Shown piece after piece: positions 56,589 through 64,000 of a DNA stretch of 64,000 bases (positions are counted from its first letter, which is position 1; every line of letters begins with the position of its first letter). Source of the stretch: Arthrobacter sp. H16F315. Lineage in GTDB: Bacteria > Actinomycetota > Actinomycetes > Actinomycetales > Micrococcaceae. A program made the translations under genes and the position numbers. The stretch covers positions 1,922,001 to 1,986,000 of the forward strand of contig NZ_JAMXSS010000002.1 of NCBI RefSeq assembly GCF_024124825.1, read 5' to 3'. Below the pieces are notes generated by a model, which had not been told where the DNA came from, did not search any database, and saw only the letters and a program-made list of their open reading frames with translations.

Positions 56589-58058
56589 GTGGCAATCTTT
56601 ACGGACCCTATCAGGGAGCATGCTGATTTCGGGCCGGGGGATGCCGAGTGGCTCCACCTGCTCGTCGGGGACTGGCAGATGGTCGCCGACTTGGCGTTCG
56701 CTGACCTGGCGCTGTGGTTTCCGCATCCCGAGTTCGGCTACGTGGCACTGGCGCACGTCCGCCCCTCCACCACGCATACGGTGTTCCACGCCGATTTCGT
56801 GGGGGAGGGGATCCGTTCGGACCTGTTGCCCCTCGTTGAGAAGGCGTGGGAGAGCCGGACTATCGAGCGCTCCAACGAGACCAACTGGAGCAGCGATACG
56901 GCTCTTCGGGTCGAGGCCGTGCCAATGGTCCGCAACGGCCGGACCCTTGCCATCGTCACCAGCCACATGGATCTCTCCAGCTCCCGCATGCCGTCGCGGC
57001 TGGAGTTGACTTACCGGCAATGCGCTTACGATCTGTTGCGGATGGGAACACTGGGACTGTGGCCGGATTTCGCCTCGCCCACCGGTTCGCGCCGCGGGGC
57101 GCCGCGCGTTGGGGACGGTCTGATCAGGCTCGACGCCGAGGGCATCGTCCAGTACGCGAGCCCCAATGGTGTGTCCGCTTTCCGACGGCTGGGAGACGGC
57201 GAGTCACTTGAGGGCAGGAGCCTGGCCGAGGTAACCGCAGGTTTGCTGAAGGACCGTCGTCTGGTGGATGAAACACTTCCGCTGGTCGTCACAGGGCGTA
57301 TGCCGTGGCGCAGTGAAATCGAGTCCCGCGGGGTCAGTCTGTCCTTGCGGGCGATTCCGCTGCGGGATGAACAGCGGCGCTTCGGCGCCCTCGTGCTCTG
57401 CCGCGACGTCAGCGAATTGCGGCGCCGCGAGATGGAGCTCGTGACGAAAGACGCCACGATTCGGGAGATCCACCACCGGGTGAAGAACAACCTGCAGACC
57501 GTTGCCGCACTGCTGCGGATGCAGTCGCGGCGCATGGTCAGCGATGAGGCAAAGCAGGGGCTTGAGCAGGCAATGCGGCGAGTTGCCACGATCGCCCTTG
57601 TGCATGAGACGCTGTCCCAGGGCCTGACCCAGAGCGTCGACTTCGACGAACTTATCGGACGCCAGTTCAGGCTCTCGGCTGAGGTGGCCTCGCCGTCGCA
57701 GCAGGTGAAGACAGCACGCTCGGGACTGTTTGGTGAGCTGCCGAGCGACTTCGCCACTCCGCTGGCCTTAGTGATCAACGAGTTGGTGACCAACGCCGTT
57801 GAACATGGGCTGGAGGGCAGGACCGGAACGGTCTGGCTGATGGCGGACCGCTCCGAGGGCGAGGACGGCGAGGAGCTGCTCACCGTCACGGTAGCGGACG
57901 ACGGCGTCGGCATCCCCGCTACACCCTATGTGGAGGGCCTCGGCCTGCAGATCGTACGCACCCTGGTGACGAGCGAACTCGGCGGCAGTATCCAGTGGAA
58001 GGCCCGTGACAGCGGCGGGACGGCCGTCGAGATCGTCTTGAGCCTGGCCACGTCCTAG
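56589..58058 (+). CDS. pdtaS: Cytosolic sensor histidine kinase PdtaS
   Basis: A 489-residue soluble kinase: GAF-like region at the N-terminus, PAS domain (about 175-280, RLDAEGIVQYASPNGVSAF), then a HisKA_2/HWE-type kinase. The phosphorylated His is in REIHHRVKNNLQTVAALLRM (about 295). The ATPase boxes are INELVTNAVEHGL and DDGVGIPA, with GLGLQIVRTLV. It pairs with the antiterminator regulator PdtaR, not in this window. The start is GTG 56589 with GGAGG upstream. The pdtaS-whiB1 neighbourhood is as in mycobacteria. A terminator at 58119-58152 separates them. Confidence 0.92.
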   Translation: MAIFTDPIREHADFGPGDAEWLHLLVGDWQMVADLAFADLALWFPHPEFGYVALAHVRPSTTHTVFHADFVGEGIRSDLLPLVEKAWESRTIERSNETNWSSDTALRVEAVPMVRNGRTLAIVTSHMDLSSSRMPSRLELTYRQCAYDLLRMGTLGLWPDFASPTGSRRGAPRVGDGLIRLDAEGIVQYASPNGVSAFRRLGDGESLEGRSLAEVTAGLLKDRRLVDETLPLVVTGRMPWRSEIESRGVSLSLRAIPLRDEQRRFGALVLCRDVSELRRREMELVTKDATIREIHHRVKNNLQTVAALLRMQSRRMVSDEAKQGLEQAMRRVATIALVHETLSQGLTQSVDFDELIGRQFRLSAEVASPSQQVKTARSGLFGELPSDFATPLALVINELVTNAVEHGLEGRTGTVWLMADRSEGEDGEELLTVTVADDGVGIPATPYVEGLGLQIVRTLVTSELGGSIQWKARDSGGTAVEIVLSLATS

Positions 58059-58118
58059 CCCGTCCTTCCCGTCCGCCAGGGCGGACGCCGGGGGCGGGCC
58101 CATGGCGGTTAACGAGCA

Positions 58119-58152
58119 ATGGCCGCAGACGTGAGTCTGCGGCCATGCTTTT
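58119..58152. terminator. Terminator between pdtaS and whiB1
   Basis: A 12-bp perfect stem (58119-58130 with 58135-58146) around GTGA, followed by GCTTTT. It can serve both convergent genes. Confidence 0.8.
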
Positions 58153-58202
58153 CCTGCCGGTAAAGGCTGGGTGCCGGTTCTACCAGCAGCCAGCACCTGG
58201 TG

Positions 58203-58451
58203 TCAGGAGGCGCGGCGGGCACGAGCCGCGCGCCGCTTGAGGGCACGTCGCTCGTCTTCGCTCATGCCGCCCCAGACGCCGGCGTCCTGCCCGGATTCGA
58301 GGGCCCACTGGAGGCACGTGTCAACGACGGGGCATCGACGGCAAACACTTTTGGCTTCCTCGATCTGCAGGAGGGCAGGGCCGGTGTTTCCTACGGGGAA
58401 GAAAAGCTCCGGGTCCTTGTCAAGGCACGCTGCGCGGTTACGCCAATCCAT
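58203..58451 (-). CDS. whiB1: Iron-sulphur regulator WhiB1
   Basis: An 82-residue WhiB-family protein with a nitric-oxide-sensitive [4Fe-4S] cluster. All four ligands are present: Cys9, Cys37, Cys40 and Cys46 (SVCRRCPVVDTCLQW), then the GVWGG turn at 58-62 that contacts SigA. The C-terminus is a basic DNA-binding tail (RRALKRRAARARRAS). WhiB1 is essential in mycobacteria. A CRP-like box sits 43-58 bases upstream of the ATG. The cysteine spacing matches mycobacterial WhiB1 exactly. Confidence 0.95.
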   Translation of the reverse strand: MDWRNRAACLDKDPELFFPVGNTGPALLQIEEAKSVCRRCPVVDTCLQWALESGQDAGVWGGMSEDERRALKRRAARARRAS

Positions 58452-58493
58452 GCTGATCAGTCACTCCATTTCCTGGGCAGTCATTTTTGCCTT

Positions 58494-58509
58494 TGTGAAA
58501 TTATTCACT
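58494..58509 (-). promoter_or_regulatory. whiB1: CRP-like operator upstream of whiB1
   Basis: TGTGAAATTATTCACT matches TGTGA-N6-TCACA with a single mismatch and contains GTGAA/TTCAC arms. It lies 43 bases before the whiB1 start. In M. tuberculosis whiB1 transcription is directly controlled by the cAMP receptor protein, so this placement is meaningful. Confidence 0.6.
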
Positions 58510-58688
58510 AGAGGCTTCATAAGAAAGGGCCCGGTGGGGCCCCTCGATCATCTGAATTAAGCGTGTCATGTTAACGCTGCGTAAACAAGGGGTACTTGCC
58601 TGCAAAATGCCGCGCCCTTGTGAGCGATGCATCACAATGTCCGGCCGGGCCCTCACGTCCAGTCGACTATGTCCGGTACTGTGCCAGT

Positions 58689-59180
58689 GTGTCAAGAGCC
58701 TCTGAAAACCCCTCCGAACCTGCCGCTGACCGCGGGGACGGCCCTGCGGGAAGCCCGTCCGGCGGTTCCGGCGGCAGCGTTCGCGGCCGGCCGGCAGGAA
58801 TCCTGGTGATTGCTGTCATCGTGGCGCTGGAAGCGACCGCGCTGCTGGTTGCCGCTATCTGGTACGGAAGCCAGTTAATTACCGGAGCCCCGGTGCTCTC
58901 CTTCTGGGGTGCAGTCTTCACGCTGGGGCTGTTGTTGGTCTTCGCTGCCTGGCTTGTTGCCGTGTCCACTTTCCTGTTCCGCGGGTACCGGTGGCCGCGA
59001 TCGGGTGCGCTGGTGGCCCAGCTTTTTGCGCTCACCATCGGCTTTCCCACGATGTCCGGCGGCTATCCCTTGGCGGGCTTGGCCCTGCTGGTGCCTGCGG
59101 TTACCGCCATTATTTTGCTGTTTGACAAGCGAGTCATCGCGTTCGCCTCACGGGCCGGCGGGGCTCCGCCGGCCCTCTAG
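58689..59180 (+). CDS. Small integral membrane protein of unknown function
   Basis: A 163-residue protein. A Gly/Ser/Pro-rich N-terminus is followed by four hydrophobic segments: about 42-65 (ILVIAVIVALEATALLVAA), 75-100, 112-130 and 133-150. The loop FRGYRWPRSGAL lies between the second and third, and the C-terminus is short and basic. I do not recognise a family. GTG 58689 is the best start, although a longer frame to 58596 exists. It overlaps the end of the convergent FHA-FtsK gene by 4 bases. The 237 bases to whiB1 hold only the CRP-like box and a GC-rich palindrome at 58527-58544. Confidence 0.7.
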   Translation: MSRASENPSEPAADRGDGPAGSPSGGSGGSVRGRPAGILVIAVIVALEATALLVAAIWYGSQLITGAPVLSFWGAVFTLGLLLVFAAWLVAVSTFLFRGYRWPRSGALVAQLFALTIGFPTMSGGYPLAGLALLVPAVTAIILLFDKRVIAFASRAGGAPPAL

Positions 59181-62100
59181 CCAGGTCCCGTCGGATCCCT
59201 CCTGCTGTCTGCTGCAGGATCGAACGCCAACTGCACCGCCCGGGCCCGCCCTTCCGAAATCAGGACCGCGCGGCCCGGGGGAGGGCTGGGCTCCAGGTCG
59301 AACCTGACTCCGAACAAGTCTCCGTCCAGCACCGACCGCGGGGCGAGCAGGACGCCCCTTCCGTAGCCCGCGGCATTCTGGGTCAGCGGTACCCGTTGCC
59401 GAATGGCGGGGTTAAAGCCCGCCGTCAGGACCACGCGCCAGCCCAGGTTGTTCAACAGGACCAGCCGGCGATTGGTTTCAGCTGACTGCAGATCGAGGTC
59501 GTCCGCCAGCAGGACCGCCGCAGGGTCCAGCGCCCCGGCGAGCGCGGCGTCATACGTGCCTGCCCAGTACCCCTCCAGATCCGTCGCCGACGGGGGCCGG
59601 AGCCAAGTGGCTGTCGGGTTGAGCCCGGGAAGGGCCGATAGAAGCGAGCTCTTCCCCGACAGGTGCCCACCGAGGACGGCAAGGACTGCGCCCGGAGGCA
59701 ACGGGATTCCCACAGCGCAGAGTTCGTCGCCCTGGACGCCGAGGCAAAGCTGCCCGCTCGAGGCAGCAGGGCCCGGCCGGTGCGTTGCGCCGCTGCTGCC
59801 CGCCCCTGCTGGACCGGACCGGGCGTGGACTTCGCTGACCGTGACCCGTGGTGGAAGGGGCTCGATGCGGAACGGCCGGATTCGCGAGAGACAGGCCTCG
59901 CCGCCGACTGCCGGCGGGCGGGGCCCGAAGAGTTGTCCCACGTGCCCGGAAGGAGAAGGTGAGACAGACATTGGTCCAAAAACGACCACCCGATCGCCGG
60001 CCGTCCCGCCGGCAGGCAGCCGGGGCCAAGCGAACCGCGCTTCCTCGGTCAAGCCGGCAGGCAGGAAGATCCGGTTGGGCACGGCGGCGAAGAACCGTGC
60101 GGTCACGAGCTCGCGTTCCCCCGCCGCGAGCACTGCAATCCCGACGCGGCCACCATCCCGGACGATGTTGTGGACCAGGTCTTCGGCCCAGGCCAGGGGT
60201 CCGGCCCGAAACGCCGACACCCAGGACCCCCAACCGCACAAGACGAGGACGAGGACAGGCAGGTCCGCCGGATGGGCAAGGCCCAGCCTTCGGTTCATTT
60301 CTTCCGAGACGCGTTCGAGGACCCGCGCGGCCCGCCGGAGTTCGTGCAGCCCGACAACTGCGCCGACTCTAGCGGCGGTGGACATGGCGCTGAATGAACC
60401 TGTGGCATCCAGGAGATACATGTGGGATTCGTCATCGCAGCCAAGCAGCTGATTCACAATGAGTTCCAGGACGGCGTCGGCACCGCCATTGAGTCCCGGG
60501 ATGAGTCCGAGGTGGCCATGGGTGCCCGGATGCCAGCCGAACTCTGCCACACGTTGTTCCCGGGGAAGGTCCAACAACCCCAGCCGGATCCGGCCGCGGC
60601 TGCCATCCGTTGGAAACGGCACTTTGCCGGGGAGTGGTGCTGCCACCGGACGGCGCGGCTCCGTACCGCCGCTTGCCGCCCAGGCAGCCCGGACTGTTTC
60701 CGTCAGGTGGGTTATGGCCAAGGAGGGTGGCGATGCAGCGCGGGCGGCGGACGGTTCGACCGCCGCGCGGTTGAGGAATTCCCTGACCTCCATCACAGTT
60801 GGCCAGCCGTCAGCCTCGGACGGGGGCGGCGTGGTCGTGGCGGTCTGAAACTCTTCCGGCGCTTCGCTGCCGCGGACCAGGTAGGCGCGTCCCGGCCGCG
60901 CAATCGGGATGGCCGCCGCCAGCCGTGAATTGATGATGTCGAGGGACTCCAGTTCGGATTGGACCCGCAGGGCGACGCGGCTGGTAACGTTCGCACGGAT
61001 GTCTGCGGAGACGGCGCCCTGGGGTCGCTGGGTGGCCATGATGAGATGAATCCCAAGCGAGCGGCCGATTGCAGCTACCCGCATAAGCTCGGCCAGCGCT
61101 TCCGGGGCTTCGTCTACCAGCATTCTGAATTCGTCGATGATAAGCACCAGATGGGGCAGCGGCGGCGCCGCGGGTTGAAGCGATTCGTAGGCAATCAGGT
61201 CGGCAGCCCGGTACGCGTCAAGGAGCTCTTCCCTGTGGCGTACTTCCGCCCGCAGTGATACGAGCGTGCGCGCCACTTCACCCTGGTCGAGATCCGTGAG
61301 CAGCCCGACGCAGTGGCTCAGGGCTGCCAACGGGCGCAGGCCGGAGCCGCCTTTGAAATCGATAAACAGCAGATTGACGCGATCGGGCGGGTAATGGCCC
61401 ACCAACCCGACCGCCAGGGTCCGCAACAATTCGGATTTGCCCGAGCCGGTGGTCCCCGCGACCAGGAAATGGGGGCCATCGGTCTGGAGGTCCAGCCACA
61501 GGGGGCCGGACGTTCCGACGCCGACCAGCACGGGAAGTCCTGGGGCGTTTGCTGAGGAGGCCCAGCGTGCGGAGATTTCCGCCGCTGAGGCTTGCATCAG
61601 CCCCGCCATGTAGCAGGCATCCGGAAGGCCTTTCGGCGGAGCCTGCTCAGGGATCTGTCCACCGAGCCGGCGGCATGCCCGGTCGAAGACGCCGGCTGGA
61701 ACAAGATCGGGAATGAACTCCACTGCGGAGTGACCGGACGAAAGCACGGCGGTTCGCTCGGTGAGCTCAAGGACCGAACCAGCTGCGGCAGTAGCCGGAC
61801 CTTCGGCGCAGTGGAAAACCTGCCAGCCGTGGCGTTCCGCAGCCGAACACAGCCTGTCCCGCCCCATTGTCGTGACGATCACCAGCACCCCGCGCTCATA
61901 GCCCGGGCCCGGGCCGGTTGCCAGGATTTCAAGCGTGGATGTCTCCTGTGCGGAGAGCACGACGGCCGGCAGGAAGCGTGCGGCATAAAGGGAGGGGGTT
62001 GGGCCGTGGACGAGGATTCTGGTCCGCCCGGCTGCGGGGTAGCTGGCAAGTTGCAGCAGGCAGGATCTGACCAGTCCGGACACGGCGGTTTCGGGGCCAC

Positions 62101-63148
62101 GCACGGTGGTCAGCCTCGTCGCTGGATTAAGTGTCACAGGCACCAGGCCGAGCAAGGGTGGCTGGAATCCGGAATCAGGTGGTTCCAGACCGATATTCGC
62201 GCGTTGCGGTGCCTGGCCGAGCCGCAACCAGACGGGTCCCGTGGCAATTGCGGATGACACCCCGCGATCCGCTGCAAGGAAACGAGCCCCCAGCGACAGC
62301 TCGCCGGCGGAGGGCGCGGCTCGCCGCCGTCGGTCGCTGTCCTGGCGCGCCGCGGCGGCCACGGCGGCCCGCAGTTCGCGGCGCTGCCGTCGGCCCGAAA
62401 ACACGGGCACCAGAATGGACACGGCTGACAGGGCAGTAAAAGCGAGGAACACCCACATTCCCGTGAGGACGGCCAGGCCCACTCCGAGGCAGAGGGGCAG
62501 GCCCGCTGCCAGCAGCAAAGCCGCCCTGTTGCTGTGCGCCGCGGGGTTGCTGAGCACCAACGGTGCTGAGATGTCGGACCCGGCAGAGGCCGGAATGCCG
62601 GCGTCGAGGGTATCGCCGAAAACCAGGGACATCGACGAACCGCCGCAGCGGATCGCCGAGCCCGTGGAGACGGGCGCCGCCTGTACTTTCCGTCCGTCGA
62701 CGCGGACCCCGTTGGCGCTGCCGAGATCGACGAGGCTGACGGCGGAGTCAGTCACGTCCAGTCGGGCATGTTCCCGGGACAGCTCGGCGTCCGGAATGAC
62801 GATCTCGGTGCCGCTGCGACCGATTCGGAACCGCCCCCGCCGCAACGGAAAGATCAGGCCGGCACCCGGGCCACTGTGCACGGTCAGCACGAGCGTTGCC
62901 GGATCCTCAATGGTGGGCGGCGCAGCCCCGTCCACCAGGACGGCACCGGCAACGAGAGGGACTTTCCCGGACGTCAAAGCGGCCACCGGCACCCGGTCCA
63001 CGGTCAACGCCCCGGTCCCGTAACGTCTGGCGATAGCCGCTTCGAGGTCCGCGCCGGGGCAGGAAGCCGGCAGTTCGATGGCCAGTTCCACAGGTCCGGA
63101 GGTCAGTGCCGACCCAGGGGCGGGAACCAGTGTGCAATGCAGCAGCAT
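59177..63148 (-). CDS. FHA-domain FtsK/SpoIIIE ATPase (type VII secretion EccC/EssC-like)
   Basis: A 1323-residue membrane ATPase. An FHA domain at about 105-165 (FRIGRSGTEIVIP, then LSREHARLDV and LGSANGVRVDG) would bind phosphothreonine. A pair of membrane helices lies at about 200-245. The first FtsK domain has a full Walker A (GTTGSGKSELLR, about 566) and Walker B (LVLIIDEFRML, about 669), with ATQRPQGAVSADIRANVTSR. The second domain is degenerate. A third keeps GGHLSGKSS (about 1161). This is the EccC/EssC layout of type VII secretion motors, yet no WXG100 substrate or Ecc partner is visible in the window. ATG 63148 is chosen; the upstream frame is Arg/Pro-rich and unsupported. Confidence 0.85.
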   Translation of the reverse strand: MLLHCTLVPAPGSALTSGPVELAIELPASCPGADLEAAIARRYGTGALTVDRVPVAALTSGKVPLVAGAVLVDGAAPPTIEDPATLVLTVHSGPGAGLIFPLRRGRFRIGRSGTEIVIPDAELSREHARLDVTDSAVSLVDLGSANGVRVDGRKVQAAPVSTGSAIRCGGSSMSLVFGDTLDAGIPASAGSDISAPLVLSNPAAHSNRAALLLAAGLPLCLGVGLAVLTGMWVFLAFTALSAVSILVPVFSGRRQRRELRAAVAAAARQDSDRRRRAAPSAGELSLGARFLAADRGVSSAIATGPVWLRLGQAPQRANIGLEPPDSGFQPPLLGLVPVTLNPATRLTTVRGPETAVSGLVRSCLLQLASYPAAGRTRILVHGPTPSLYAARFLPAVVLSAQETSTLEILATGPGPGYERGVLVIVTTMGRDRLCSAAERHGWQVFHCAEGPATAAAGSVLELTERTAVLSSGHSAVEFIPDLVPAGVFDRACRRLGGQIPEQAPPKGLPDACYMAGLMQASAAEISARWASSANAPGLPVLVGVGTSGPLWLDLQTDGPHFLVAGTTGSGKSELLRTLAVGLVGHYPPDRVNLLFIDFKGGSGLRPLAALSHCVGLLTDLDQGEVARTLVSLRAEVRHREELLDAYRAADLIAYESLQPAAPPLPHLVLIIDEFRMLVDEAPEALAELMRVAAIGRSLGIHLIMATQRPQGAVSADIRANVTSRVALRVQSELESLDIINSRLAAAIPIARPGRAYLVRGSEAPEEFQTATTTPPPSEADGWPTVMEVREFLNRAAVEPSAARAASPPSLAITHLTETVRAAWAASGGTEPRRPVAAPLPGKVPFPTDGSRGRIRLGLLDLPREQRVAEFGWHPGTHGHLGLIPGLNGGADAVLELIVNQLLGCDDESHMYLLDATGSFSAMSTAARVGAVVGLHELRRAARVLERVSEEMNRRLGLAHPADLPVLVLVLCGWGSWVSAFRAGPLAWAEDLVHNIVRDGGRVGIAVLAAGERELVTARFFAAVPNRIFLPAGLTEEARFAWPRLPAGGTAGDRVVVFGPMSVSPSPSGHVGQLFGPRPPAVGGEACLSRIRPFRIEPLPPRVTVSEVHARSGPAGAGSSGATHRPGPAASSGQLCLGVQGDELCAVGIPLPPGAVLAVLGGHLSGKSSLLSALPGLNPTATWLRPPSATDLEGYWAGTYDAALAGALDPAAVLLADDLDLQSAETNRRLVLLNNLGWRVVLTAGFNPAIRQRVPLTQNAAGYGRGVLLAPRSVLDGDLFGVRFDLEPSPPPGRAVLISEGRARAVQLAFDPAADSRRDPTGPG

Positions 63149-63192
63149 CGGGTTGGGTCCTTTCCCCGGGGTGTTGTTTGATCCCACGGTAG

Positions 63193-64000
<808 letters not shown>

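Overview
The window is a 64 kb piece of a high-GC actinobacterial chromosome. WhiB1, MtrAB-LpqB, PdtaS, an Rv3235-type protein, a UPF0182 giant membrane protein, UvrD2 and an SigK/RskA-like pair all point to Actinobacteria. The overall flavour is Micrococcaceae (Arthrobacter/Pseudarthrobacter-like); that genus-level guess is inference. Gene content is mostly chromosomal core. I see no insertion sequence, phage, CRISPR array or rRNA operon.

Layout. 1-7.2 kb: UvrD2 C-terminus, YgjP-like metallopeptidase, DUF2342 zincin-like protein, YlbL-type PDZ/Lon protease and UPF0182 protein, a neighbourhood also found in mycobacteria. 7.2-7.7 kb: two tandem initiator tRNA-fMet genes with strong terminators. 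7.7-14.2 kb: photolyase, PspA, TPM-domain envelope protein and a divergent HtrA-like protease (light damage and envelope stress). 14.4-18.6 kb: EtfBA, a PIG-L deacetylase, and a SigK/RskA-like sigma/anti-sigma pair. 18.8-24.1 kb: TrmL-like methyltransferase, a J-domain protein, a lipid kinase, a lipoprotein, a cysteine-rich SufR-like regulator and an EamA exporter. 24.1-27.9 kb: cysteine desulfurase and MnmA (tRNA 2-thiouridine) separated by a convergent FAD reductase. 28.3-33.9 kb: an oligopeptide/dipeptide-type ABC importer operon ending in a fused double ATPase. 34.1-36.3 kb: chorismate mutase, MetE-like protein, DUF4166 protein. 36.5-47.6 kb: mtrA-mtrB-lpqB-comF-hpf, an AlkZ-like glycosylase, secA and an Rv3235-like gene. 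47.7-51.6 kb: LysM protein, hypothetical gene, small excisionase-like HTH gene and a CpaB/CpaE-like pair. 51.7-58.5 kb: giant NAD-glutamate dehydrogenase, PdtaS and WhiB1. 58.7-64 kb: small membrane protein, an FHA-FtsK/SpoIIIE ATPase and the start of UDP-galactopyranose mutase.

Sequence quality matters here. Eight genes (photolyase, TPM protein, RskA, DppC, SecA, Rv3235-like, CpaE-like, GDH) are each broken by one apparent single-base indel. Most sit at or beside a homopolymer run, and restoring one base gives a normal-length protein in every case. Since SecA is essential, I read these as consensus errors rather than decay, and annotate the full gene spans with the frameshift noted.

The less ordinary signals are: three in-phase 10-bp repeats in the promoter region of the LysM gene, next to a small HTH protein of a repeat-binding fold; CRP-like boxes before whiB1 and before the peptide importer; an orphan type-VII-secretion-like FHA/FtsK ATPase; a J-domain protein with a NERD-like tail; and a 16-bp perfect hairpin inside the 5' end of the lipid kinase gene.
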